NCBI GenBank assembly: GCA_016212695.1
Contig: JACREX010000020.1
Coordinates: forward strand, 1 to 43,728
Reading direction: 5' to 3'
Origin: Bacteroidia bacterium
Lineage (GTDB): Bacteria > Bacteroidota > Bacteroidia > Bacteroidales > GWF2-35-48
Length of the DNA stretch: 43,728 nucleotides
Shown here: piece after piece, positions 9,007-17,508 of the stretch
Layout: every line of letters starts with the position of its first letter
Numbering within the stretch: the stretch's first letter is position 1
Program-made: the position numbers and the translations under genes
The notes under the pieces: model-generated
What the model was told of the DNA's origin: nothing
Seen by the model: the letters and a program-made list of their open reading frames with translations, nothing else
Database searches by the model: none

Positions 9007-10074
9007 TTATTGATTAACATTATTTTGTTTTTCTGGGTTAACGGTTTTGTCAAAGTATACTAAGGACAGGTCAATATAATTCATACTGTTGGTATAAAAA
9101 TCTTTTACATATGGATACATCAGGTTATACAACTGAACATTTTCTTCCACAACGCTTCCCATAATATATTTTGGCGGTTTCGCTTCAAATTCTTTAATGT
9201 GGTTTTCCATAATATCCGGTACTTGTGCACGGTTTATGTTAATGATCAGGTCTATATCTCCTTTAAAGAAAAGGTTAAGTTCTTTCTGGGAAGACCCGTT
9301 GAAGCTGATTTTAATGCTGTCTAAATAGGGCTGTTGTAAGCCTTTATCGTCGCTCAGGAAAAATTTCTCGGAACGCGTCAACACGAATGGATTGTCTGCT
9401 ATAAGTTTTTCTTTCATTACAAAAGGACCGGCGCCCACATATGTGTTTTTGCCGTATTTATCAACAGCTTCATGCGGAAGAACCGAACAGGATGGATTCG
9501 CAAGGAAGTTTAAAAAGTATGGATTGGATTTTTCAAGAGTGATCTGAAGCATAGAATCATTAATGATTTTTATTCCCTCGATAGTTGTTTTGGGCTTTCC
9601 GCTTCTGCTTTCTTCATAGTACTTCTTGGCCCCGGTAATACCGCTGACCGGAAAAAAATTATAATTGAACGAATCCTGTGTGCAAAGTAATTCAAGAGAA
9701 TACTGAAAATCAGCGGCAGTAATTTTTCTCCCTTTGCCTCCCGGGAAGCAGGCATCGTCATGAAAAAAAGCATTGTTCCTGAGATAGAACGTAAATACAG
9801 TATTGGTGGAATCGGTTTTCCATTTTTTTGCTATACACGGCATGATTACAAGGTTTCTGGAATTAAATTTAACTAATCCCGCATGCACCATGGATATAAT
9901 CTGTGATGAAACGATCTCGTTAATTCCCGGTGGATAAAGCGATTTAGGCACAGAAGGCATATTGATCCTGAAAGCGCCTCCATACTTTTTATCACGGTTT
10001 GAGTTAAGATTATGGGTAGAGCAGGAACTGAATATTAACAGTGCTGCAATAATTACAGGGAAATATTTTTTCAT
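9007..10074 (-). CDS. Family 5 peptide-binding lipoprotein with an internal deletion
   Basis: 355 residues with a lipobox FSSC (Cys18). Residues about 30-295 follow the N-terminal part of extracellular solute-binding protein family 5 (KYGGAFRIN, FTFYLRNNAFFHDD, ITAADFQYSLELL, YVGAGPFVMKE). After about residue 295 the sequence passes directly to the family's extreme C-terminus (VVEENVQLYNLMYPYVKDFYTNSMNYIDL). The lobe II core, including the conserved NLKNPPF...VRQALNYAID-type block, is missing, and intact members have about 500-550 residues. The frame is intact and a -7 element is kept, so a product may still be made, but ligand binding is unlikely. No permease or ATPase genes are nearby. Confidence 0.8.
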   Translation of the reverse strand: MKKYFPVIIAALLIFSSCSTHNLNSNRDKKYGGAFRINMPSVPKSLYPPGINEIVSSQIISMVHAGLVKFNSRNLVIMPCIAKKWKTDSTNTVFTFYLRNNAFFHDDACFPGGKGRKITAADFQYSLELLCTQDSFNYNFFPVSGITGAKKYYEESRSGKPKTTIEGIKIINDSMLQITLEKSNPYFLNFLANPSCSVLPHEAVDKYGKNTYVGAGPFVMKEKLIADNPFVLTRSEKFFLSDDKGLQQPYLDSIKISFNGSSQKELNLFFKGDIDLIININRAQVPDIMENHIKEFEAKPPKYIMGSVVEENVQLYNLMYPYVKDFYTNSMNYIDLSLVYFDKTVNPEKQNNVNQ

Positions 10075-10131
10075 ACCATTTTATTTTATGAATATAATAT
10101 GATAAATCACTTAATGACGTTATTTAATATA

Positions 10132-10139
10132 CAAAAATA
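10132..10139 (-). promoter_or_regulatory. Promoter -7 element for the peptide-binding lipoprotein gene
   Basis: CAAAAATA on the + strand reads TATTTTTG on the - strand, matching TAnnTTTG 57 nt before the ATG at 10074. Confidence 0.45.
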
Positions 10140-10269
10140 AAAGATTTTTTCTTTTTAATGAATATTTGTTTTGTTATTTGAACTTATTGCAATAAAATCG
10201 GGATAGATAGTAAGGCCGGCAATAAAATTTATTTTTTTACGATATTTTTCTTTTAAATAAAAGAAATTA

Positions 10270-10277
10270 TATATTTG
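10270..10277 (+). promoter_or_regulatory. Promoter -7 element for the 10317 gene
   Basis: TATATTTG matches TAnnTTTG, 39 nt before the ATG at 10317. Confidence 0.55.
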
Positions 10278-10316
10278 TTAAATTTTTGGATGATTGTCTT
10301 ATCATAGTTTGATAAA

Positions 10317-11105
10317 ATGAAAAAATATTTAATTCTGTTTATTCTTACCGTTGCTTCATTTGTTACGGCTTATAGCGGTGAGATAAAATTAGATGGAATT
10401 TTTCAGGGCAAGAATTTGTATGTTCAGAATCCATTTACCGCTTCAGGCGTAGGTTTCTGCGTATTTGAGGTTTCGGTTAACGGGAAAATGACTACCGACG
10501 AAATCAACTCGAGCGCTTTCGAGATTGATTTATCCGTTTTCCAACTTAATATTGGCGATAAAATCTCTATTGTTGTAAAACACAAAGAAAACTGCACACC
10601 CAAAATTTTAAATCCTGAGGTATTAAAACCCAAAAGCACATTTAAAACTTCTATTATTAATGTAGAAAGAGACGGCACCATTAAATGGACTACCACCGGA
10701 GAATCGGGAAAACTTACGTTTGTTATTGAGCAATTCCGGTGGAATAAATGGGTCAAAGTAGGAGAGATTGAAGGCAAGGGTACTACAGGGCCTAATGAGT
10801 ATACCATTAAATCATATCCACATTCAGGAGATAATAAATTCCGGGTGAAACAGACTGATTTTACCGGAAAACCAAGATATTCTGACGAAGTGAAATTCAA
10901 ATCCATTCAACCGTCAGTGAGTTTTTCTCCCAAAAAAGCAGAAAATGATATCACATTTACCTCAGAAACCATGTATGAAATTTATGACAGTTATGGTAAT
11001 ATCGTGCTCAAGGGACATGGCAATAAAGTTGATGTTTCAAAACTGAAAAAGGGTGATTATTTTCTGAACTTTGACAACCAGATGGCTGATTTCAAGAAAA
11101 AATAA
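10317..11105 (+). CDS. Secreted protein of unknown function
   Basis: 262 residues with a clear signal peptide (MKKYLILFILTVASFVTAYSG). The mature part is beta-strand-rich: an N-terminal beta domain (about 20-110), a fibronectin-like middle segment (about 115-195, with FVIEQFRWNKWVKVGEIEG and a FRVKQTD strand), and a short C-terminal module (about 210-262, MYEIYDSYGNIVLKG...LKKGDYFLNFDN). The end resembles the strand pattern of T9SS type A sorting domains, but it lacks their YPNP opening and ends in FKKK, so sorting by T9SS is uncertain. I cannot assign a function. It has its own promoter and a strong terminator, so it is probably monocistronic. Confidence 0.75.
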   Translation: MKKYLILFILTVASFVTAYSGEIKLDGIFQGKNLYVQNPFTASGVGFCVFEVSVNGKMTTDEINSSAFEIDLSVFQLNIGDKISIVVKHKENCTPKILNPEVLKPKSTFKTSIINVERDGTIKWTTTGESGKLTFVIEQFRWNKWVKVGEIEGKGTTGPNEYTIKSYPHSGDNKFRVKQTDFTGKPRYSDEVKFKSIQPSVSFSPKKAENDITFTSETMYEIYDSYGNIVLKGHGNKVDVSKLKKGDYFLNFDNQMADFKKK

Positions 11106-11122
11106 AAATATTTTTACTGAAG

Positions 11123-11147
11123 AAAGGAGGGCGTTTGTCCTCCTTTT
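11123..11147 (+). terminator. Rho-independent terminator after the 10317 gene
   Basis: AAAGGAGG (11123-11130) pairs with CCTCCTTT (11139-11146) around an 8-nt loop and runs into a T-tract, 18 nt after the stop codon. Confidence 0.85.
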
Positions 11148-11179
11148 TTATTTTATAACGGAGGGCTTACAAAATAGCT

Positions 11180-12172
11180 ATGAAAGAATTCAAGCGCCTG
11201 ATCAATCAAATTTTCAACATTAATACCCAACGTGATTTTGAGAACACTGCGCTTGAAATATTTCGGTTACAGGCAGAAAACAATCCAACCTATAAAAAAT
11301 ACATCAGTCACCTGGGCCTCGATCCGGGTCACATAAAAGCTATAGAGCAGATACCCTACTTGCCTGTTGATTTTTTCAAAACCCATAAAATTTTTACAGG
11401 AAATCATCCCGTGGAAAAAGAATTTATGAGCAGCAGCACAACCGGACAAATTCCCTCTATACATTATATATATGATCTTTCCCTTTATGAAAAAAGTTTT
11501 TGTAACTGCTTTCATCATTTCTATGGCGATATTACTGATTATTGTTTTTTAGCCCTTCTTCCTTCGTATCTGGAAAGAGATGGCTCATCGTTGGTTTATA
11601 TGGCTGAACGGCTCATCAAAATGACAAAGCACAATCAAAGCGGATTTTATTTAGATAATCACGAAAAACTCGCCAAAGTAATTTTACGGATTGAAAAACA
11701 AAAGCAAAAAACAATCCTTCTGGGTGTGAGTTTTGCGTTTATGCAGTTTGCCGAAAAAAACCTGTTATGTTTTGAACATACTCTTGTAATGGAAACCGGT
11801 GGAATGAAAGGGCGGCAGGCAGAATTAACCAGAGAAGAACTGCATGGTTTTTTAAAACAGAGGCTGGGAGTTAATGCAATACATTCTGAATACGGGATGA
11901 CAGAGTTGCTATCGCAGGCATATTCAAAAGAGGATGGCAAATTTTTTTGCCCCCCCTGGATGAAAATTCTGATCCGCGACACGAACGATCCATTCAGTTA
12001 TATGGAACCCGGAAAATCAGGCGGAATAAACATCATAGACTTGGCAAATATTTATTCCTGTTCATTTATTGAAAGCAAAGACATCGGAAAAATTAAGGCC
12101 AACGGAAGTTTTGAAGTGCTGGGAAGATTTGATAACAGCGATATCCGCGGGTGCAACCTGATGATCGGATAA
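11180..12172 (+). CDS. LuxE-family acyl-protein synthetase-like protein
   Basis: 330 residues across the full family length. The LuxE/ANL-like core is visible: LPVDFFKTHKI, the P-loop-like SSSTTGQIPS (about residues 75-84), METGGMKGRQAELTREEL, the HSEYGMTELLSQAY adenylate-binding motif, and the C-terminal IESKDIGKI...GRFDNSDIRGC. LuxE activates a fatty acid as an acyl-adenylate and transfers it to a cysteine for LuxC reductase. No luxC or lux genes are here, and solitary LuxE-like proteins in Bacteroidota are thought to serve lipid, pigment or exopolysaccharide pathways. It lies between two terminators, converging on ispD. The acyl substrate cannot be told from sequence. Confidence 0.82.
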   Translation: MKEFKRLINQIFNINTQRDFENTALEIFRLQAENNPTYKKYISHLGLDPGHIKAIEQIPYLPVDFFKTHKIFTGNHPVEKEFMSSSTTGQIPSIHYIYDLSLYEKSFCNCFHHFYGDITDYCFLALLPSYLERDGSSLVYMAERLIKMTKHNQSGFYLDNHEKLAKVILRIEKQKQKTILLGVSFAFMQFAEKNLLCFEHTLVMETGGMKGRQAELTREELHGFLKQRLGVNAIHSEYGMTELLSQAYSKEDGKFFCPPWMKILIRDTNDPFSYMEPGKSGGINIIDLANIYSCSFIESKDIGKIKANGSFEVLGRFDNSDIRGCNLMIG

Positions 12173-12198
12173 AACTGACGGGTTAACCCGTCAGTTTT
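12171..12198. terminator. Bidirectional terminator, perfect 28-bp palindrome
   Basis: Each 14-nt half reads AAAACTGACGGGTT against its exact complement, with A/T runs at both ends. It overlaps the stop of the LuxE-like gene and ends 3 nt before the stop of convergent ispD, so it can terminate both. Confidence 0.88.
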
Positions 12199-12201
12199 AT
12201 T

Positions 12202-12867
12202 TCAATGTTTCATCAGCGCTTCGGCCATTATCAGGTCGAGCGGCGACGTTATTTTAATATTTTCAAAATTGCCTTCAACTAAGTTTATTTTATAACCCAA
12301 TGCCTCTACTACGCTTGCATCATCCGTAAACTGCGGTTTATAATCCTGAGTATATGCTTTTTTTATTATGTCGGTTTTAAATACCTGCGGTGTTTGTATG
12401 AGTTTATATTTTGATCTATCCACTGCTTTATTCCGTGATTTTTCCATTACTCTTACCGATTCTGAAATATCCACAGCCGGAATGGCATTACCAAGCTTAG
12501 AAGATGCGTTAAAACATCGCTTTATGGTATCAACGCTTACTAAGGGCCTTACTCCGTCGTGAACAGCGACAATACCTGTATCTTTTATTTTTATAAGTGC
12601 ATTTTTAACCGAGTGAAACCGCTCTTTACCACCCGGAACAATGGAATGTTTAATGGAAAATTTATGTTTGGAGCAGAGTCCTTTCCAATATTCAATCTGA
12701 TTTTCAGGAAGGGCGAGAATAATTTTTATGAAATTGTCGTAAGCATAGAACTTGCTGATAGTATACATCAACATGGGTTTGCCACACAGTTCGAGAAACT
12801 GCTTCGGGATACCGGAATTCATCCGCTTACCGCTTCCACCGGCTACAATAACAACGTATTTATTCAC
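12202..12867 (-). CDS. ispD: 2-C-methyl-D-erythritol 4-phosphate cytidylyltransferase
   Basis: 221 residues, the usual IspD length. It joins CTP and methylerythritol phosphate in the non-mevalonate isoprenoid pathway in the cytoplasm. Seen: the nucleotide-binding start VAGGSGKRMNSGIPKQFL (about residues 8-25), the AVHDGVRPLV motif, TPQVFK, the FTDDASVVE block and the VEGNFENIKITSPLDL ending. Its ATG is 2 nt after the hutH stop, so the two genes form a transcriptional unit although their pathways are unrelated. Confidence 0.95.
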   Translation of the reverse strand: MNKYVVIVAGGSGKRMNSGIPKQFLELCGKPMLMYTISKFYAYDNFIKIILALPENQIEYWKGLCSKHKFSIKHSIVPGGKERFHSVKNALIKIKDTGIVAVHDGVRPLVSVDTIKRCFNASSKLGNAIPAVDISESVRVMEKSRNKAVDRSKYKLIQTPQVFKTDIIKKAYTQDYKPQFTDDASVVEALGYKINLVEGNFENIKITSPLDLIMAEALMKH

Positions 12868-12869
12868 TC

Positions 12870-14492
12870 TTACAGTTTAAATTTCGCCAACCGTTCTAAC
12901 CAGCTTTTTTTTGCGGGCGATGTTTCATCATCTTCTTCTTCGATTCCGTCCACAAGAGGATCGGGAATATGAAACTCCACGGTTTTCAGGAATTCCACGG
13001 TTTTATTCATTTCGGTATATAAAATTTCCTGCCCTCCCGATGTATCGGGATCGGGAGTATCGTCTTTTATAAAAGGCGCATATGTTCTATACCGTTCAAT
13101 GAATTTTTCAACAAAGAGGGATGATTTCTTAGGTCTTCTGAATTCAAGAGCCTGCGCGGCGCAGAATAACTCAATAGCAAGAATCCTTTCTACATTTTCC
13201 ATTATTTTATACAACTTTATGGCTGCATTTCCGCCCATGCTGACATCGTCTTCCTGGCCTTGTGACGACTCAATGGAATCAACCGATGCAGGCGTGCACA
13301 ACAGTTTATTCTGGTTAACAATGGATGCGGCTGAATATTGCGGGATCATCAATCCGGAATTTAATCCGGGATTCGCTTCTAAGAAATTCGGCAATCCCCG
13401 TTTGCCCGAGAGCAGTTGGTAGGTTCTTCTTTCGGAAATATTACCTAATTCGGCGAGGGCTATTGCAAGAAAATCCATGGCAAGGGTAAGTGGTTGTCCG
13501 TGAAAATTTCCGCCTGAAATGATAAGGTCATCATCCGGGAAAATCGTGGGATTATCCGTAACAGAGTTAACCTCGGTCAGAAATACATTCATGATGTAAT
13601 TAATGGCATCTTTTGAAGCGCCGTGAACCTGCGGAATACAACGGAACGAATACGGATCCTGCAGATGGGTTTTCGGCGCATTAATCATCTCGCTGCCTTC
13701 GAGCAGCAGGTTGATGGTTTCGGCAGTCTGAATCTGACCTGGATGATGCCGCACCTCATGAACGATTTCATAAAATGGTTCAATCCTTCCATCGAAAACA
13801 TCGAGAGATATTGCGCCGATAATATCGCTCAGTTCCGACAGGCGAAATGTTTTTAACATGGAAGAAACCGCATACGCACACATAAACTGGGTCCCGTTCA
13901 GCAGCGCCAGTCCTTCTTTTGATTTCAACTGTATCGGCTGCCAACCGAATTTAATGTGTACTTCTTCTGCCGGAACGCGTGCCCCTTCAAAAAATACTTC
14001 GCCCAACCCCAACAGGGGCAGGGATAAATGAGACAGCGGAGCGAGGTCGCCCGATGCGCCTAACGAACCCTGCTGGAAAACAACCGGAATGATATTATTA
14101 TTGAACAGATCGATCAGCCGCTGAACCGTAGAAAGCTGAATGCCGGAGTGTCCATACGAAAGCGATTGAATCTTCAGTAAAAGCATAATCTTAACAACCC
14201 GTTCAGGCACAACATCTCCCATTCCGCAGGCATGAGATATTACTAAGTTTTTCTGCAACAGCCCAAGATCGCCGGCATCTATTTTTTTATCACATAAGGA
14301 ACCAAATCCGGTATTAATGCCATATATCGGCTCATCGCTCGAAGCCAGCTTTTCATCAAGGTAGGCCCTGCATTTTACGATTCTTTCTATGGCGTCTTTC
14401 GAAAGTTCAAGTTTTATACCTTCCCTTAATATACTATAAATTGTTCTGTAGGTTAATTTCTCAACGCTGATCTTATGAAACTTTGAATGCAT
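12870..14492 (-). CDS. hutH: Histidine ammonia-lyase
   Basis: 540 residues. It deaminates L-histidine to urocanate using the MIO cofactor, formed from Ala146-Ser147-Gly148 in GSLGASGDLAPLSH. INTGFG (59-64) supplies the catalytic loop region, and Ser86-His87 in NLVISHACG is the pair expected for histidine, not tyrosine or phenylalanine, specificity. It is about 30 residues longer than most HutH because of an acidic tail (DGIEEEDDE) ending in a basic helix. No hutU, hutI or formiminotransferase genes are in the window. It is first in a two-gene unit with ispD and has a -7 element about 70 nt upstream. Confidence 0.9.
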   Translation of the reverse strand: MHSKFHKISVEKLTYRTIYSILREGIKLELSKDAIERIVKCRAYLDEKLASSDEPIYGINTGFGSLCDKKIDAGDLGLLQKNLVISHACGMGDVVPERVVKIMLLLKIQSLSYGHSGIQLSTVQRLIDLFNNNIIPVVFQQGSLGASGDLAPLSHLSLPLLGLGEVFFEGARVPAEEVHIKFGWQPIQLKSKEGLALLNGTQFMCAYAVSSMLKTFRLSELSDIIGAISLDVFDGRIEPFYEIVHEVRHHPGQIQTAETINLLLEGSEMINAPKTHLQDPYSFRCIPQVHGASKDAINYIMNVFLTEVNSVTDNPTIFPDDDLIISGGNFHGQPLTLAMDFLAIALAELGNISERRTYQLLSGKRGLPNFLEANPGLNSGLMIPQYSAASIVNQNKLLCTPASVDSIESSQGQEDDVSMGGNAAIKLYKIMENVERILAIELFCAAQALEFRRPKKSSLFVEKFIERYRTYAPFIKDDTPDPDTSGGQEILYTEMNKTVEFLKTVEFHIPDPLVDGIEEEDDETSPAKKSWLERLAKFKL

Positions 14493-14558
14493 ATAATTGA
14501 TTTTAGTTGTTCATCCCGGCCGTCCAGTAAAATACAGAACCACCGATTTTTTACACGG

Positions 14559-14566
14559 CAAATTTA
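14559..14566 (-). promoter_or_regulatory. Promoter -7 element for hutH-ispD
   Basis: CAAATTTA on the + strand reads TAAATTTG on the - strand, matching TAnnTTTG 66 nt before the hutH ATG. Confidence 0.5.
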
Positions 14567-14666
14567 TAAAAGCTAAACATATTTATGTTTTCCAACTTTA
14601 TGAAGTTGTTGACAATTGGGAATTTATTTTAGCCACCAAAACTCCAAAACACTAAATTTCACTAGC

Positions 14667-14816
14667 CTACAATACAAAACGCTTTATTCCTTGTCCCAAA
14701 TTCTTATGAACCGTATAAGCAGCATCAACTATTTTCTTACCAATTAAATCTAATTCACCAGGTATTGGTATGTACTTTTTTTGGTGTAATTTGGTGTTTT
14801 CGTGATTTTGTGGCAT
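14667..14816 (-). pseudogene. GxxExxY-family gene collapsed to its two ends
   Basis: A 49-residue frame. Residues 15-42 (KYIPIPGELDLIGKKIVDAA, then YTVHKNLG) match the start of GxxExxY proteins (PDDEXK_3-like, usually about 125 residues). The last 7-8 residues (GIKRFVL) match the family's usual ending (DGIKRIVL). The GxxExxY motif and the nuclease-like core between them are absent, so this looks like an in-frame internal deletion leaving both termini. The polar opening MPQNHENTKLHQ resembles the low-complexity leaders often seen in this family. It lies alone between hutH and hisS, in the only gene-free stretch of more than 300 bp there. Confidence 0.7.
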
Positions 14817-14874
14817 TCCTTTTTTTAAAGCAAAGTAAGTAATTTTTATCAGTACATCAAAATAATATTTAGCC

Positions 14875-14882
14875 TATATTTG
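14875..14882 (+). promoter_or_regulatory. Promoter -7 element for hisS
   Basis: TATATTTG matches TAnnTTTG, 24 nt before the ATG at 14907. Because it overlaps the alternative upstream TTG at 14880, it rules out that start. Confidence 0.6.
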
Positions 14883-14906
14883 CCACAATTAAAAACTGAA
14901 TCAATT

Positions 14907-16277
14907 ATGGCAGAAAATAAAACTTCTATCCCGAAAGGGACGCGTGATTTCTCACCTGCCGAAATGGTAAGGAGGAATTACATTTTCGACACGTTAAAGC
15001 GGGTTTTCCAGAGATACGGATACCTTCCTATAGAAACCCCGGCTATGGAAACCCTTTCAACATTGCTTGGAAAATATGGAGAAGAAGGCGATAAATTATT
15101 ATTCAGAATATTAAACACAGGCAACTTTCTTTCCGAAGTAACCCATGAAGAATTAGCATTAAGGAATGCCGGTAGTCTTTCTGCAAGGATCAGCGGGAAA
15201 GGATTACGGTACGACCTTACCGTTCCTTTTGCCCGGTATGTGGTGCAGCACAGGAATGATATTACATTTCCATTCAAGCGTTACCAGATGCAGCCGGTGT
15301 GGCGTGCAGACCGCCCGCAGAAAGGCCGTTACCGTGAATTTTATCAATGCGATGTGGATGTCATAGGCAGCAATTCGCTTTTAAATGAGGTGGAAATCAT
15401 CCGGATTATTGACGATGTGTTTTCGGATAAAAACTTTGGAATCCCTGTATTAATAAAACTTAACAACCGGAAAATATTAAGCGGTATTGCAGAGATAATC
15501 GGAGAAGCCGATAAGATTACCGATATTACCATCGCCATGGATAAACTCGATAAAATCGGTTTAGATAAGGTGAATGAAGAACTGGAACAAAAGGGTGTTT
15601 CAAAAGACGCTATCGGGAAACTGCAACCGATAATAAATTTAAAAGGGTTAAAAGAAGAAAAAATTGGCCGCTTAAAAGAGATATTCCAAAATTCTGAAAT
15701 TGGGTTACAGGGTGTTCTTGAGATTGAAAAAGTTTTTGTTTATTTGAATGATCTTGATATTAAAACTGAAGTTGAATTTGATATCACGCTGGCGCGCGGT
15801 TTAAACTATTACACCGGCGCTATTTTCGAAGTAAAGGCAAAAAATGCTGAAATCGGCAGTATTTCTGGCGGGGGCCGCTATGATGATCTCACCGGGATAT
15901 TCGGGCTCAACGATGTTTCCGGCGTTGGGATTTCGTTTGGAGCAGACAGGATTTATGATGTACTGTCCCAACTCGGAAAATTTCCGGACGATACGGGAAC
16001 CACCACAAAAATCATGTTTGTGAATTTTGGTGAAAAAGAAGAAAAATATTGCCTCCGGTTATTAGAACAGATCCACCATGCAGGAATCAATGCAGAGTTG
16101 TATCCGGACATTATTAAAGTGAAAAAACAGCTCGATTATGCCAATAACAGGGGTATTCCTTTTGTCGCGCTGGTTGGTGAAAATGAAATAAAGGAGCAGA
16201 TCGTCACACTGAAAGTCATGGCCACAGGCGAGCAAAAGAAGATGAGCCTCGGAGAAATTATTGCATTATTATCGTAA
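14907..16277 (+). CDS. hisS: Histidyl-tRNA synthetase
   Basis: 456 residues. It charges tRNA-His with histidine in the cytoplasm. Class II motif 1 region ([12 protein letters not shown]), motif 2 ([20 protein letters not shown]) and motif 3 ([15 protein letters not shown]) are present, as are the histidine-specific blocks [14 protein letters not shown] and GGGRYDDL, followed by an anticodon-binding domain (about 360-456). The ATG at 14907 is chosen over a TTG at 14880 because the promoter overlaps the latter and the family begins at this Met (KGTRDFSP follows). Its stop is 2 nt from the stop of the convergent ferredoxin-like gene. Confidence 0.96.
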   Translation: MAENKTSIPKGTRDFSPAEMVRRNYIFDTLKRVFQRYGYLPIETPAMETLSTLLGKYGEEGDKLLFRILNTGNFLSEVTHEELALRNAGSLSARISGKGLRYDLTVPFARYVVQHRNDITFPFKRYQMQPVWRADRPQKGRYREFYQCDVDVIGSNSLLNEVEIIRIIDDVFSDKNFGIPVLIKLNNRKILSGIAEIIGEADKITDITIAMDKLDKIGLDKVNEELEQKGVSKDAIGKLQPIINLKGLKEEKIGRLKEIFQNSEIGLQGVLEIEKVFVYLNDLDIKTEVEFDITLARGLNYYTGAIFEVKAKNAEIGSISGGGRYDDLTGIFGLNDVSGVGISFGADRIYDVLSQLGKFPDDTGTTTKIMFVNFGEKEEKYCLRLLEQIHHAGINAELYPDIIKVKKQLDYANNRGIPFVALVGENEIKEQIVTLKVMATGEQKKMSLGEIIALLS

Positions 16278-16279
16278 TT

Positions 16280-16816
16280 TTACTTCCTGTCGAAAAAAGG
16301 ATTTTTCCCTGTTGCGCTGAGCGGAATGCCGTAAATAATCCGTACTTCCTTTCCCAATAATTTCAGATCAATGGCAGCCTGGCCTATGGTATACATGATC
16401 CTGCAATCCACCCGGTTGTCTGCCGCAATGCTTACCGCAGAACCCATTGCAATTCCAAGATCCACAGAATTAAAGGCACATGGATAATCGGAATTATTAT
16501 TTTTTATATTGCAGTCTTTAAAACCGCACATACCGCATTTTTTCATATTGATGGAACCGATTTTTGTTCCGAAAAGAAGCACAACAGGCGACTGCAGGAT
16601 GTTGCCGGCATCCCTCTCGAAAAAATGTTCTCCGGTAACCGTGGCGATTTCTTTCATTTTTGCGGCAAGGTTTTCAATATCCCGGCCTTCGATCATGGCC
16701 ATCACAAGATTGTCCACACCTCTTGCTTTTGGGGCAGTGCGCGCTGCAATGAGCATCTTTTCCGCAACAGATTTCAGCGCTGCATTCCGTATTTCTTCTT
16801 CTTTTATGATTGACAT
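16280..16816 (-). CDS. DUF2148 ferredoxin-like protein
   Basis: 178 residues, soluble. Four cysteines (Cys94, Cys97, Cys102, Cys113) in CGMCGFKDC...YPC are spaced like an iron-sulfur site. The flanking blocks TAPKARGVDNL and DLGIAMGSAVSIAADN...DCRIMYTIG are characteristic of DUF2148. Function is not known; related proteins occur mainly in anaerobes and resemble nitroreductase-like folds. It is the third gene of a unit behind the DUF4258 and DUF2283 genes, starting 2 nt after the DUF2283 stop. Confidence 0.88.
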   Translation of the reverse strand: MSIIKEEEIRNAALKSVAEKMLIAARTAPKARGVDNLVMAMIEGRDIENLAAKMKEIATVTGEHFFERDAGNILQSPVVLLFGTKIGSINMKKCGMCGFKDCNIKNNNSDYPCAFNSVDLGIAMGSAVSIAADNRVDCRIMYTIGQAAIDLKLLGKEVRIIYGIPLSATGKNPFFDRK

Positions 16817-16818
16817 AA

Positions 16819-17019
16819 TTAAAACGTTTCAAACTGTAATGATTTCAGCTTATCTAAAGGGACACGCTTACTTACATTTAAAATCTCAATACCGACTACA
16901 TTATCATTTTCGTCGAAATCAAGTATAATTCCTTTTTTCACTTCTTCGGAATCAACAATCTTTGAATCATCGAAACGAAAATACAAAGCATCATTCACAT
17001 TATCTACTCTCAGTCTCAT
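16819..17019 (-). CDS. DUF2283 small protein
   Basis: 66 residues, acidic. The pattern DALYFRFDDSKIVDSEEV followed by LDFDENDNVVGIEIL is the DUF2283 signature, a short beta-rich domain. It starts 3 nt after the stop of the DUF4258 gene. The pairing of these two small families is recurrent in bacterial genomes and has the layout of a toxin-antitoxin module, but neither activity is established, so I call only the domain. Confidence 0.85.
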   Translation of the reverse strand: MRLRVDNVNDALYFRFDDSKIVDSEEVKKGIILDFDENDNVVGIEILNVSKRVPLDKLKSLQFETF

Positions 17020-17022
17020 ATT

Positions 17023-17265
17023 TTACTTTTTTAATCTTCGGTCAAAAAACAGTGTTATAATACGAATCGGGGTAACTTTATTGTTTGTAACAATTCTTAA
17101 ATGTCGTCCTCCGAATTCTTTAATTTGCTTTATGTAATGAACAGTTTCATCTATATCATAAAAAACATCATCCGGCTCATCCATGGTTAATTTAATCCAA
17201 TGTTCTTTTAACTCTCTTTCATCAAACACATTTTTAGCATGTTCTGTCAACTGGTATTCTGTCAT
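17023..17265 (-). CDS. DUF4258-like small protein, possible toxin partner
   Basis: 80 residues. It opens YQLTEHAKNVFDERELKEHW and ends GRHLRIVTNNKVTPIRIITLFFDRR, a pattern seen in DUF4258-like proteins encoded before DUF2283 genes. The basic C-terminal strands recall RelE-type folds, which is the only reason to suspect a toxin. It is first in the unit and has a -7 element 24 nt upstream, so it leads expression of the DUF2283 and DUF2148 genes. Confidence 0.7.
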   Translation of the reverse strand: MTEYQLTEHAKNVFDERELKEHWIKLTMDEPDDVFYDIDETVHYIKQIKEFGGRHLRIVTNNKVTPIRIITLFFDRRLKK

Positions 17266-17288
17266 TATATTTTAGTTTTCTTTATTTA

Positions 17289-17296
17289 CAAAAGTA
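17289..17296 (-). promoter_or_regulatory. Promoter -7 element for the DUF4258-DUF2283-DUF2148 unit
   Basis: CAAAAGTA on the + strand reads TACTTTTG on the - strand, matching TAnnTTTG 24 nt before the first ATG. Confidence 0.55.
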
Positions 17297-17493
17297 AAGA
17301 TATTTTTCGAGAAAAAATAATTGTTGTAAAAATCATTTGGTGGGTGGGTTTTTGAGTATTGGCGGCTGTTTGTTTCAACTGTCCGATAGGGCAGATGAGC
17401 GGGAGCCGGTTGCAATTCTTTTGCAGGTGGTGCTACCGATTTTATGTTCTTGTAATCATTTTATCGTTGTCTTTTTTGTTGTAAGGTTTATAA

Positions 17494-17506
17494 CGCCTGT
17501 TAGGCG
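17494..17506 (-). terminator. Small hairpin after the prolyl oligopeptidase gene
   Basis: CGCCT/AGGCG pairs around a 3-nt loop, just beyond the stop codon on the - strand. The following bases (TTATAAA) give only a weak U-tract. The rest of the spacer 17297-17493 shows no gene I can support. Confidence 0.3.
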
Positions 17507-17508
17507 GT

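Noticed and set aside
12870-14492. Tyrosine ammonia-lyase of an aryl-polyene or flexirubin cluster
   Set aside because: Residues 86-87 are Ser-His, the histidine-type pair, and no ketosynthase or other pigment genes are present.
17490-17508. GTTAGGC with AACGCC, resembling an integron attC core site
   Set aside because: Only one short hairpin is present. There is no second core site, cassette array or integrase, and it sits right after a stop codon.
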